Below are positions 47,483-56,465 of a stretch of 64,000 bases of DNA, in pieces. Every line of letters begins with the position of its first letter. The first letter of the stretch is position 1. Where the stretch lies: NCBI RefSeq assembly GCF_047124445.1, contig NZ_CP138921.1:1426001-1490000 (forward strand). Reading direction: 5' to 3'. A program made the translations under genes and the position numbers. This DNA comes from Shimia sp047124445 (lineage in GTDB: Bacteria > Pseudomonadota > Alphaproteobacteria > Rhodobacterales > Rhodobacteraceae). The notes beneath the pieces are model-generated. The model was not told where the DNA came from and did not search any database. It saw nothing but the letters and a program-made list of their open reading frames with translations.

Positions 47483-50400
47483 ATGACCACAGCGCGCGAT
47501 CTGATCGACACCAGCACTTACCGCAAAGAAGCCCCTTTGGTGGAGGACTTAAAGGCGGCAAGTGGCCTGAGCGGCGCGGACCGCATCGCCATTTGTGCCA
47601 AAGGGGCTTCTCTGGTGCGCGAAATCCGCGAAGAAACCAGCCCCGGCATGATGGAAGTCTTTCTCGCGGAATACGGTCTCTCGACCGATGAGGGTGTGGC
47701 GCTGATGTGCTTGGCCGAGGCTCTACTGCGGGTGCCGGATGCAGATACAATCGACGCGTTGATCGAAGACAAAATTGCCCCCTCCGATTGGGGCAAGCAC
47801 CTCGGCCAGTCCACCTCTTCTTTGGTAAACGCCTCCACATGGGCGCTTCTGTTAACCGGCAAGGTTATGGATGACCAAAACACTGGGCTGATCGGCACGT
47901 TGCGTGGCGCTGTGAAACGCCTCGGAGAGCCGGTGATCCGCACCGCCGTTGGCCGCGCGATGAAGGAAATGGGGCGTCAGTTTGTGCTGGGCGAGTCCAT
48001 CACATCTGCTATGAAACGTGCGGAAGGCATGGAGAAAAAGGGCTATACCTACTCCTACGACATGCTGGGAGAAGCGGCCAAAACCGACGCCGACGCCATG
48101 CGTTATCACCTCGCTTACTCCCGCGCGATCACAGCCATTGCCTCTGCCTGCACCCATGCGGACACACGCGACAACCCTGGTATCTCCGTGAAGCTCTCCG
48201 CCCTGCACCCACGCTATGAGGTTGCGCAAAAACAGCGTGTCATGGAAGAGCTGGTGCCGCGCCTGCGCTCTCTTGCCTTGTTGGCGAAATCCGCCGGCAT
48301 GGGCCTCAACATCGACGCCGAAGAGGCCGACCGACTGGCGATCTCCATAGATGTAATTGAAACCGTGCTCAGCGAGCCTGCCCTGTCCGGTTGGGATGGC
48401 TTTGGCGTTGTGGTGCAGGCCTATGGCAAACGCGCAAGCGCGACGTTGGACTATCTCTACGAGTTGTCCGCAAAATTGGACCGTAAAATCATGGTGCGTC
48501 TTGTGAAGGGGGCTTATTGGGACACCGAAGTCAAACGCGCACAGGTCGAAGGCATTGACGGCTTCCCGGTCTTCACCAACAAAGCCGCAACCGACGTGTC
48601 CTATATTGCCAACGCCCGCAAGCTGCTCGGTATGACAGACCGCATTTACCCGCAATTTGCCACGCACAACGCCCACACGGTGGCAGCTATCCTGCATATG
48701 GCCGAGGACAAATCTGCCTTTGAATTCCAGCGCTTGCACGGCATGGGCGAAGCGCTGCATGACATTGTCCTGAACGATCAAGGCACCCGTTGCCGGATTT
48801 ATGCCCCTGTGGGTGCACACCGCGATCTACTCGCCTATCTCGTACGACGCCTGCTGGAAAACGGTGCGAACTCCTCCTTTGTTAACCAAATTGTTGATGA
48901 AGAGGTCCCTGCCGAAACCGTCGCCAGCGATCCATTTGATCAGGTGCAATCCACCGAAGGGCAGCTGCCGCGTGGGCCGGAACTTTTTGAACCGGAGCGC
49001 GTGAACTCTAAGGGGTTCGATCTGACCGACAAACCAACGCTGAATGCAGTAGATACGGCGCGAGAGCCGTTCCGCAACACGCAATGGAATGCCGCACCGT
49101 TGTTGGCGAGTGATCCCGCTCCGGAGGCGGCGCAGCCCGTAGACAACCCATTTCTGCCAACCGATAGCCCGGGCACCGTGGCGCATGCCAGCGTAGCGGA
49201 CGTAGAGAACGCCTTGAGCGCGGCCAAGCCTTGGAGCGCATCTCCAGAGGAACGTGGCGCCGTGTTGGCAAAAGCCGCTGATCTATATGAGGCAAACTAT
49301 GGTGCGCTCTTTGCCCTGCTGGCGCGCGAGGCGGGCAAAACGCCCAACGACGCGGTCGCGGAATTGCGCGAAGCGGTTGATTTCCTGCGCTATTACGGCG
49401 CCAACGCACCGAGCACACCAGCGGCGGGCATCTTTACCTGCATCTCCCCATGGAACTTCCCACTGGCGATCTTCTCCGGTCAGGTGGCCGCCGCTCTGGC
49501 CGCGGGCAATGCTGTGCTTGCCAAGCCTGCAGACCAAACGCCACTGATCGCTCATGAGGCCGTGAAGCTGCTACATGAGGCTGGTGTGCCGCGTGATGCG
49601 CTGCAACTTCTGCCCGGCTCTGGCGCGACTGTTGGGTCCGCGCTCACCTCTGACCCACGAGTGAATGGCGTGGCCTTTACCGGCTCCACTGCCACCGCGC
49701 TGCGTATCCGCTCCACAATGGCGGACAACATGGTCCCAGGTGCGCCGCTAATTGCCGAGACTGGCGGTCTGAACGCTATGATTGTCGACAGCACCGCCCT
49801 GCCCGAACAAGCGGTGACAGCCATCATTGAGAGCGCGTTCCAATCTGCAGGCCAGCGCTGCTCGGCCTTACGCTGCCTCTATGTGCAAGAAGACATTGCC
49901 GAAAACTTGCTGGAGATGCTGACCGGCGCGATGAAAGTACTCTCGTTGGGTGACCCATGGTTGCTGTCAACCGACAGCGGTCCAGTGATTGACGAGACCG
50001 CGCGGCGCGGTATTGCCGACCATATCGCACAAGCCCAGGCCGAAGGGCGCGTGATGTTCCAGCTGCCCACGCCACAAACCGGCACCTTCATTGCGCCAAC
50101 CTTGATCAAGGTGAATGGCATTGCCGATCTTGAGCGGGAAATCTTTGGTCCAGTTCTGCATGTTGCCACCTTCAAATCCAATGAACTGGACGCAGTGATT
50201 GATGCGATCAACGCCACCGGCTACGGGCTGACCTTTGGCCTCCAGACCCGGATTGATGACAGGGTGCAGCATGTCGCCGATCGGGTGAGAGCAGGCAATA
50301 TCTACGTGAACCGCAACCAGATTGGTGCAATTGTTGGCTCGCAACCCTTTGGGGGCGAAGGGCTTTCCGGCACCGGCCCAAAAGCAGGTGGCCCACACTA

Positions 50401-50905
50401 CCTCGCGCGTTTTGCAGCGGTGCCAACTGAACAATCAAGGAAATGGGACGGCGTTATGCCTGCCGATGTTGCTCAATCTGTTTTGGACAAGGCCAAAAGA
50501 GAGGCGAGCACCCAAGGCACAACCATTTCCCTGCCAGGGCCAACCGGTGAATCCAACCGCTTGACCAGCTATGCGCGAGAGCCTTTGCTGTGCATGGGCC
50601 CAGGTGAGAAAACAGCCAAAGCGCAGGCCGAGGTTGTACAGAGCCTTGGCGGGCAAGCGGTTGTGTGCACAGGAAAACTTCCGGAAGATGCACTCACCAC
50701 GTTACAAGGGTTCGCAGGCGTGCTTTGGTGGGGAGACACAGACCAGGCACGGTCTTACGATCAAGCCTTGGCACGACGTGATGGACCTATCCTACCCCTG
50801 ATCACCGGACGGCCAGACGCAGCGCGGGTGTTGGGCGAACGGCATGTCTGTGTGGACACCACCGCGGCCGGTGGCAACGCCGCGCTTTTGAGCGGGAGCA
50901 GTTGA
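47483..50905 (+). CDS. putA: Bifunctional proline dehydrogenase / glutamate-semialdehyde dehydrogenase
   Basis: 1140 residues from ATG 47483 after CAGGAG; ATG 47414 has no ribosome site. The proline dehydrogenase barrel includes SVKLSALHPRYE, NIDAEEADRL and MVRLVKGAYWDTEVKRAQ. The aldehyde dehydrogenase domain has ISPWNFPLAIFSGQVAAALA, AETGGLNAMIVD (general base Glu) and SAGQRCSALRCLYV (catalytic Cys). There is no N-terminal ribbon-helix-helix, so the protein cannot repress itself and regulation falls to PutR. It turns proline into glutamate at the inner membrane face. Confidence 0.97.
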   Translation: MTTARDLIDTSTYRKEAPLVEDLKAASGLSGADRIAICAKGASLVREIREETSPGMMEVFLAEYGLSTDEGVALMCLAEALLRVPDADTIDALIEDKIAPSDWGKHLGQSTSSLVNASTWALLLTGKVMDDQNTGLIGTLRGAVKRLGEPVIRTAVGRAMKEMGRQFVLGESITSAMKRAEGMEKKGYTYSYDMLGEAAKTDADAMRYHLAYSRAITAIASACTHADTRDNPGISVKLSALHPRYEVAQKQRVMEELVPRLRSLALLAKSAGMGLNIDAEEADRLAISIDVIETVLSEPALSGWDGFGVVVQAYGKRASATLDYLYELSAKLDRKIMVRLVKGAYWDTEVKRAQVEGIDGFPVFTNKAATDVSYIANARKLLGMTDRIYPQFATHNAHTVAAILHMAEDKSAFEFQRLHGMGEALHDIVLNDQGTRCRIYAPVGAHRDLLAYLVRRLLENGANSSFVNQIVDEEVPAETVASDPFDQVQSTEGQLPRGPELFEPERVNSKGFDLTDKPTLNAVDTAREPFRNTQWNAAPLLASDPAPEAAQPVDNPFLPTDSPGTVAHASVADVENALSAAKPWSASPEERGAVLAKAADLYEANYGALFALLAREAGKTPNDAVAELREAVDFLRYYGANAPSTPAAGIFTCISPWNFPLAIFSGQVAAALAAGNAVLAKPADQTPLIAHEAVKLLHEAGVPRDALQLLPGSGATVGSALTSDPRVNGVAFTGSTATALRIRSTMADNMVPGAPLIAETGGLNAMIVDSTALPEQAVTAIIESAFQSAGQRCSALRCLYVQEDIAENLLEMLTGAMKVLSLGDPWLLSTDSGPVIDETARRGIADHIAQAQAEGRVMFQLPTPQTGTFIAPTLIKVNGIADLEREIFGPVLHVATFKSNELDAVIDAINATGYGLTFGLQTRIDDRVQHVADRVRAGNIYVNRNQIGAIVGSQPFGGEGLSGTGPKAGGPHYLARFAAVPTEQSRKWDGVMPADVAQSVLDKAKREASTQGTTISLPGPTGESNRLTSYAREPLLCMGPGEKTAKAQAEVVQSLGGQAVVCTGKLPEDALTTLQGFAGVLWWGDTDQARSYDQALARRDGPILPLITGRPDAARVLGERHVCVDTTAAGGNAALLSGSS

Positions 50906-50936
50906 CCTTCCGCGCAAATCCCCGCAGCTTGGCGCC

Positions 50937-51686
50937 ATGTTTCCAATCCGCGACCACAATCCCTCCGGACGCACGCCCTACGTCGTCTATGCGCTGATCC
51001 TCCTGAACGTCGGGATCTTTCTGAGTTATCAGCCAATTATGGGGGACAACTTCCGGCTGGCCCAGTTCTTTCAGGACTGGGCCTTGCTGCCTGGTGAAGT
51101 CACCGAAGGACGCAAATTGCATGGGCTTCTGACCTCCATGTTCTTGCATGGCGGCTGGATGCACCTGCTGGGCAACATGCTGTTTTTGTGGATTTTTGGC
51201 GACAACCTCGAAGACGAAATGGGCCACTTCGGCTTTTTGATCTTCTATCTCTTGTCGGGCCTCGGCGCGGACTTTGCCCAGATTGCCGCCGATCCCGACA
51301 GCCAAATCCCAATGGTGGGCGCCTCCGGCGCCATTGCCGGGGTGATGGGCGGCTACCTCTTGCTCTTCCCCAAAGCAAAAGTCGATATCCTGCTGATATT
51401 GATCATCATTTTCCGCATCTTCACCATACCTGCCTGGGTCATGCTGGGCCTGTGGTTTGCGCTTCAGGTGTTTAACGGCGTGGCGGTGGACACTGCGGGG
51501 GGCGGGGTTGCGCATTGGGCCCATGTGGGTGGTTTTGTGGTCGGGGCGGTTCTTGCGATCCCTGCGTGGTTAAAACGCGGCGGCACAAGCTATTGGCAAC
51601 TGACCCATGGCCATCCGCCACACCCCGAAGCCAAATACAAATTGAGCCAGAGTTCCGTGCCCCGAGTGAGGAGAAAACGTCGATGA
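50937..51686 (+). CDS. Rhomboid-family intramembrane serine protease
   Basis: 249 residues with about six membrane helices. The rhomboid signature is complete: SMFLHGGWMHLLGNMLFLWI (first loop and helix), MVGASGAIAGVMGGY with catalytic Ser130, and VAHWAHVGGF with catalytic His196. It cleaves transmembrane substrates within the bilayer; substrates are unknown. The C-terminus is basic (RVRRKRR) and overlaps the next gene by 4 nt. Confidence 0.93.
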   Translation: MFPIRDHNPSGRTPYVVYALILLNVGIFLSYQPIMGDNFRLAQFFQDWALLPGEVTEGRKLHGLLTSMFLHGGWMHLLGNMLFLWIFGDNLEDEMGHFGFLIFYLLSGLGADFAQIAADPDSQIPMVGASGAIAGVMGGYLLLFPKAKVDILLILIIIFRIFTIPAWVMLGLWFALQVFNGVAVDTAGGGVAHWAHVGGFVVGAVLAIPAWLKRGGTSYWQLTHGHPPHPEAKYKLSQSSVPRVRRKRR

Positions 51687-52051
51687 GTCAGAAACTTACC
51701 TGCCACTGTGGCTCTGTAGAACTGCGCGTTACGCTGGCCCAAGACCCAAGCGAGGCCATGCTCTGTGACTGTTCCTTTTGCCGCCGACGGGCCGTACCCA
51801 ATGTGGATGTAAAGTTTGAAGACTTAACAGTCGTCAAAGGTCATGAATGCCTAACGCAGTACACTTGGGGCACCGGCACCGCGAAACACTACTTCTGCCG
51901 CAACTGTGGCATCTACACGCATCACCAGCGCCGCTCACGCCCGGACGTCTACGGCGTCAATATTGGCGCGCTGGAAGGCGTAAACCCCAGCGAGTTTGCG
52001 CCTTTTGGCTGGCACGACGGGATAAATCATCCGTCCGACAAAAAAACCTGA
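51683..52051 (+). CDS. GFA-family (glutathione-dependent formaldehyde-activating enzyme-like) protein
   Basis: 122 residues from ATG 51683, overlapping the rhomboid stop by 4 nt. Zinc ligands are KLTCHCGSVELRV, LCDCSFCRRR and HYFCRNCGIYTHH, the GFA fold. Members of this family bind glutathione or small thiols; most are not formaldehyde-activating. Translational coupling to a rhomboid protease is unusual and its meaning unknown. The stop codon lies inside the following terminator stem. Confidence 0.88.
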   Translation: MSQKLTCHCGSVELRVTLAQDPSEAMLCDCSFCRRRAVPNVDVKFEDLTVVKGHECLTQYTWGTGTAKHYFCRNCGIYTHHQRRSRPDVYGVNIGALEGVNPSEFAPFGWHDGINHPSDKKT

Positions 52052-52071
52052 CCCAATGGGGCCAGGTTTCT
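52045..52071. terminator. Terminator-like hairpin between the GFA gene and suhB
   Basis: AACCTG (52045-52050) pairs with CAGGTT (52063-52068), extended by CCC/GGG inside. T-rich on the plus side and A-rich upstream, so it could terminate both the GFA gene and, on the other strand, the convergent suhB. Confidence 0.65.
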
Positions 52072-52113
52072 CAATTTCACAGTGGTGCAAAAGCCGCGTA
52101 AGGGTAGCGTACG

Positions 52114-52905
52114 TTACCCGTTGCGGATGACTTTTGCGAAGGTGGAGAAGATCGGCTCGTTGGCCACGATCATCTCGCCATCTTCCAGAATGTTGCCTTC
52201 CGGGTTCATTGGCTCAACCAATGCGCCAGCCTCTTTCGCAATCAGCAGACCTGCGGCCACATCCCATGGCTGCAGCTTACGCTCCCAGAAGCCCTCGTAG
52301 CGACCCGCAGCCACATAGGCGAGATCCAGGGACGCGGCGCCAAAGCGGCGTACACCGGCGGTCGCGGGCAAAATCCGTGCGAGGTCTTGCAGGGTCTCCG
52401 GCAGGTCGGCACGGCCAGCAAATGGCAGGCCAGTGGCAAAGATCGACTCGATCATGCGGTGACGGCCAGACACACGCATCCGCAGGCTGTCGTTCAGCCA
52501 GGCGCCCTCACCTTTTTCAGCGTAGAACATCTCGTCCTTGGCGGCGTCAAACACCACACCCGCGACGATTTCGCCCTTATGTTCCAGAGCGATAGAGATC
52601 GCCCAGTGCGGCAGACCGTGCAGGAAGTTGGTGGTGCCATCCAGCGGATCAACAATCCAGCGGCGGGTTGGATCTTTGCCCGCAATCTCGCCACCTTCCT
52701 CGGCAATCCATCCATAGGTCGGACGCGCGCCCAGCAACTCTTCTTTCAGGATTTCCTCGGCCGCAATGTCGGCGCGGCTGACAAAGTCGCCTGCCCCTTT
52801 GGTCGACACCTGGAGGTTTTCAACTTCACGGAAGTCTTTGACCAGCGACCGCCCCGCTTTGCGAGCGGCCTTCATCATGATGTTCAGATTTGCGCTGCCC
52901 GGCAT
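52114..52905 (-). CDS. suhB: Inositol monophosphatase family protein
   Basis: 263 residues from ATG 52905 with AAAAGGAGCC upstream; a longer frame to 53088 is unlikely. Metal-binding motifs are complete: WIAEEGGE, WIVDPLDGTTNFLHG (Asp-x-Asp-Gly) and LQPWDVAAGLLIAKEAGA. SuhB-type enzymes hydrolyse inositol phosphates and related phosphoesters, and some members modulate transcription through NusA/boxA complexes. Alone on the minus strand. Confidence 0.92.
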   Translation of the reverse strand: MPGSANLNIMMKAARKAGRSLVKDFREVENLQVSTKGAGDFVSRADIAAEEILKEELLGARPTYGWIAEEGGEIAGKDPTRRWIVDPLDGTTNFLHGLPHWAISIALEHKGEIVAGVVFDAAKDEMFYAEKGEGAWLNDSLRMRVSGRHRMIESIFATGLPFAGRADLPETLQDLARILPATAGVRRFGAASLDLAYVAAGRYEGFWERKLQPWDVAAGLLIAKEAGALVEPMNPEGNILEDGEMIVANEPIFSTFAKVIRNG

Positions 52906-53088
52906 GGCACGGCTCCTTTTGACACAGAGCGCGCGTATACGCCCGTAATCCCTTTTTGCCAAGGCCTTATAGGGCCTATTGCGCCGGTAAGGAAACGCCG
53001 CGTCACAAAAACTGGTTAAAAACCGCCGCCCCTTGCCAGAGAGCGGTGTGCCGACCAAGCTGACGTCAAAGCTTTGGAGGATACCCAA

Positions 53089-54129
53089 ATGACAGATCAG
53101 ATGCAGCGCATGGTGCTGGCCAGCCGCCCGACAGGTGAACCGCAGGACGAGAATTTCCGTTTAGAAACAGTGGATGTCCCCGAGATTAGCGACGGAGAAG
53201 TGCTGGTGCGAGTGCACTATATGTCGCTTGATCCTTATATGCGTGGGCGGATGGACGATGCGAAATCCTACTCCGCCGCAGTGCAGATTGGCGAGACCAT
53301 GGGCGGCGGCGCTGTGGGCGAGGTGATCGCGTCTAACCATAAAGACTTTGCGCCCGGTGATTTTGCCCTTGGCATGTTTGGCTGGGCTACCCATGGCGTG
53401 GCAAAAGGCCATGAAATGCAAAAGCTTAACCCTAACTTGGCCCCGATCACCACGGCGCTTGGCGTGATGGGGATGCCCGGCTTCACTGGCTGGTACGGGC
53501 TGACCGAATTGGGCAAACCCAAAGAAGGCGAGACGCTGGTTGTGGGTGCGGCAACGGGACCGGTTGGGTCGATGGTGGGGCAGATTGCCAAATCCATGGG
53601 GCTGCGCGTGGTTGGCATTGCCGGTGGTGCTGAAAAATGTGCAAAGGCGACAGAGACTTACGGGTTTGATGCCTGCATTGATCACAAGGCCTATGAGACC
53701 GCCAGCGACCTGCGCAAGGCGGTGGCCGCGGAATGCCCGCAAGGCATTGATATCTATTTCGAAAACGTGGGCGGCAAGCTGTTAGATGCGGTGCTGCCGT
53801 TGATGAATGTCGGCGGGCGTATCCCGCTTTGTGGCATGATCGCTTGGTACAACGCTGGCGGGCTGGGGGCGGACGCGGCGATGGAGAGCCTGACAGGGCC
53901 TCGCTTGTGGCGCACAATCCTTGTTAACCAACTGTCCGTAAACGGCTTTATCATCTCCAACCACTATGACCGCTATGGCGATTTCCTGCGCGACGTCGGG
54001 CCAAAACTGGCCGCCGGAGAAATTGCTTATGGCGAGGACATTGCCGAAGGACTGGAAAATGCGCCTGCAGCGTTCCGCTCCCTGCTGAAAGGCGGAAACA
54101 AGGGCAAACAGCTGGTGAAACTGATCTGA
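53089..54129 (+). CDS. NADP-dependent oxidoreductase of the MDR family (leukotriene B4 dehydrogenase type)
   Basis: 346 residues from ATG 53089 after GGAGG. Pattern of the zinc-free medium-chain dehydrogenase/reductase PTGR branch: HYMSLDPYMRGRM at the start, FTGWYGLTELGKPKEGETLV, the Rossmann motif GAATGPVGSMVGQIAKSMG and ENVGGKLLDAVLPLMN. It reduces activated double bonds of enones with NADPH (as CurA or NADPH-enone reductases do). Substrate unknown. The 52-bp repeat copy C follows 50 bp after its stop. Confidence 0.92.
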   Translation: MTDQMQRMVLASRPTGEPQDENFRLETVDVPEISDGEVLVRVHYMSLDPYMRGRMDDAKSYSAAVQIGETMGGGAVGEVIASNHKDFAPGDFALGMFGWATHGVAKGHEMQKLNPNLAPITTALGVMGMPGFTGWYGLTELGKPKEGETLVVGAATGPVGSMVGQIAKSMGLRVVGIAGGAEKCAKATETYGFDACIDHKAYETASDLRKAVAAECPQGIDIYFENVGGKLLDAVLPLMNVGGRIPLCGMIAWYNAGGLGADAAMESLTGPRLWRTILVNQLSVNGFIISNHYDRYGDFLRDVGPKLAAGEIAYGEDIAEGLENAPAAFRSLLKGGNKGKQLVKLI

Positions 54130-54179
54130 CTTCGTTTCGGCGCAACGGCGGTGATTAAGAATTGGCAGAAGCCAAAAAC

Positions 54180-54231
54180 CACGTCGGTATTGTGTCGGTA
54201 TCACGACTGTTTCGCGGAGGTGGGGGTTTTG
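54180..54231 (+). repeat. 52-bp phased repeat, copy C
   Basis: Opposite orientation to copies A and B on the plus strand: CACGTCGGTAT, TGTGTCGGTAT, CACGACTGTTT, then CGCGGAGGTGGGGGTTTTG. It matches the reverse complement of copy B at 42 of 52 positions without gaps. It lies in the 137-bp gap between two convergent genes. Confidence 0.8.
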
Positions 54232-54266
54232 TGCTCCTGCCCCGCGTAAACACAAGGTGCGGCGAG

Positions 54267-55301
54267 TTAATGCACCAGCAACCGCGCCTCACGGGCTTTC
54301 AAAGACGGGCGAGCATCCTCGCCGTAGACATGCAGGCCTTCACTCAGCAACTCGGGGAACAGCTCGTAGATTTCATCCTGCACCGCCTGCGCCATGGAGG
54401 AGAGGCCTTGTTCGCCCGGCATAAAGCTCTCGCTGGGAATGCCGCCGCCGTAGATGATTTCGTGGCAGTCAAACAGCAGGTGCAGATAGGTGACGTCGCC
54501 ACCTTCGACCTGCACAACCGTGTCGCCATTGATCAGCGCCTGCGCCGGGACCAGCACTTCGCTTTCGCCAAAGTTCACTTCCACACGCCAGCCGCGCAAC
54601 ATCATGCGGTGGTGCGGGGACACCATGAGCGCCACGTCATTGCCAAGCGCGCCCGGTGCAAAGCGGATGGGCGCCAAGGCACCGCGCGCGGGCACGGTGC
54701 GACGGCCAATCCAGCGCAGAGGCTGAAATCCATGGTCCATGGTCAGGATCATGTCGCCTGGCTCCAGCTCTTCCACCGGACGCTCGCCTTTCTGGGTGAT
54801 GATCTTGGTGCTTTCGACAAAGCATGGCACAAAGTCCCATTCCTCGCGGCTTGAGGTTAGACCGGAATAGCGGTTGCCCAGCAGGCTATCGAGGCTAATC
54901 GATTGGATTGGCCCCGCTTCCAGCGCCGCTTGATCCGCGTTGTCCGAAAACTCCGGCGCCAAATAGGCGTTGCCGTTGGTGTCCTGAAACAGAACGGCGG
55001 TATAGGTGGCGGTGGTGCCATCCACATAGGTGATTGTGGCATTGTAGACGGCGGTGCCGTCAAAGGTCTGCGGGCTGCCGCCGTCGACAGTGAAGCGATC
55101 GTTGGGACTGTTGTCCATGTCGTAAAACGAGCCAACATCCCCAACAGAGGACACCTCGACAAAGTCGTTCACCAGGGCGTCCCCGGGTCCACCAAAGGTC
55201 AGCCCAACCAGCGCAGACGCATTTTCTGCGGTGGTATTGCCTTCGTTGGTGTCGATGTCAGCCAGTTGACCAACAGAGATCGCATTAAACGTAGTCGGCA
55301 T
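54267..55301 (-). CDS. Hint (hedgehog/intein) domain protein
   Basis: 344 residues from ATG 55301; a TTG further up would extend it. An N-terminal part of about 155 residues, rich in Asp, Asn and Gly with repeated strand-turn units (NATITYVDGTTATYTAVLF), is followed by a Hint domain beginning PCFVESTKIITQKGERPVEE with Cys160 and including EPGDMILTMDHGFQPLRW and VSPHHRMML. Hint domains splice or autocleave; the Rhodobacteraceae versions attached to RTX-like surface or secreted proteins are not well understood. No T1SS gene is adjacent. Confidence 0.85.
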   Translation of the reverse strand: MPTTFNAISVGQLADIDTNEGNTTAENASALVGLTFGGPGDALVNDFVEVSSVGDVGSFYDMDNSPNDRFTVDGGSPQTFDGTAVYNATITYVDGTTATYTAVLFQDTNGNAYLAPEFSDNADQAALEAGPIQSISLDSLLGNRYSGLTSSREEWDFVPCFVESTKIITQKGERPVEELEPGDMILTMDHGFQPLRWIGRRTVPARGALAPIRFAPGALGNDVALMVSPHHRMMLRGWRVEVNFGESEVLVPAQALINGDTVVQVEGGDVTYLHLLFDCHEIIYGGGIPSESFMPGEQGLSSMAQAVQDEIYELFPELLSEGLHVYGEDARPSLKAREARLLVH

Positions 55302-55461
55302 GAACAAATCTGGAGCCGCCCGCGCCGCGACCCTGGCAGGGATCAAATGCGCGCTGGGAGAAACTCCACCCCCTAAACTGATGAACCGTTACACAACAAC
55401 ATGGACGTGACGGCCCAGATTGTTCAGGGGGAGAAATATCAGAAAGGTCTCACCAGATGGT

Positions 55462-56373
55462 TTATGCAGATTGCAATCGGCGCGCTTCTTCGCCTGCTAA
55501 TTGAATCAAATCCTGCATGTATGGCTTGTCCAGATCCTCGGTGCGCGTGGCGGCAAACAGCGCGCGGGTCAGGCCTTTGTCCGTGATTGGACGGGTCACA
55601 TAGTCCGAGGAATACTTAACCTCGCGCACCACCCAGTCCGGCAAGACCGACACGCCCCGGTTTGAAGCCACCAGCAGCAGGATCACGGCGGTGAGTTCGG
55701 CCTGTCGCACCGAACCCGGCTCCACTTTGGCCGGGGTGAGCAGCTGCGAAAACACATCCAGACGCGAGCGTTCCACCGGATAGGTGATCAGGGTCTCGCC
55801 ACGAAAATCCTCAGCCTCGACATAGGCCTTTTGCGCCAGAGGATGCGAAGAGGACGCCACAAACACCGGCGCATAGTCAAACAAGTGGCTGAACGACACA
55901 TTGGGCAGGTTTTCCGGGTCGGAACTTACCACCAGATCGACCTCTTCCTTTTGCAGCGCGGGCATGGCGTCAAAGGCAAGACCAGGGCGAATGTCCACAT
56001 CCACGTCTGGCCAATTTTTGCGGAATTGCTCCAACACAGGGAACAGCCATTCAAAACAGGCGTGGCATTCAATGGCGATATGCAGGCGACCAGAACTGCC
56101 TTCGCGCAAACCATTAAATTCCGCTTCAAGTTTTTCGACCTCCGGCAGCACCTGATTGGCCAGCCGCAAGAGACGCAACCCTGCGGCGGAGAGCTTCATC
56201 GGTTTGGAGCGACGCACAAACAGCTCCACCCCCGCCTGTTCTTCCAAACCTTTGATCTGGTGGGACAAAGCCGACTGCGTGATGTTGAGCTGATCGGCGG
56301 CACGGGCCAGACCGCCACATTCGTGGATCGCCCGCACGGTGCGCAGGTGGCGGAATTCAATGTGCATCTTCAT
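55462..56373 (-). CDS. metR: LysR-family regulator, MetR-like
   Basis: 303 residues from ATG 56373. LysR HTH (EFRHLRTVRAIHECGGLARA, LNITQSALSHQIKGLEEQAG) and a substrate-binding domain with LHIAIECHACFEWLFPVLEQ typical of MetR. In enterobacteria MetR activates metE/metF with homocysteine as co-effector. Here it is divergent from metF with 92 bp between, which supports the call. I could not identify a clean MetR operator in that gap. Confidence 0.88.
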   Translation of the reverse strand: MKMHIEFRHLRTVRAIHECGGLARAADQLNITQSALSHQIKGLEEQAGVELFVRRSKPMKLSAAGLRLLRLANQVLPEVEKLEAEFNGLREGSSGRLHIAIECHACFEWLFPVLEQFRKNWPDVDVDIRPGLAFDAMPALQKEEVDLVVSSDPENLPNVSFSHLFDYAPVFVASSSHPLAQKAYVEAEDFRGETLITYPVERSRLDVFSQLLTPAKVEPGSVRQAELTAVILLLVASNRGVSVLPDWVVREVKYSSDYVTRPITDKGLTRALFAATRTEDLDKPYMQDLIQLAGEEARRLQSA

Positions 56374-56465
56374 GTTCGGCTCATGACCTTCTTGAGTATT
56401 ATGAATTTGCGTAAAGATGCCATGTGTGGGACATGAGGACAACCGCAAGTTACAGGATGCCCGTT

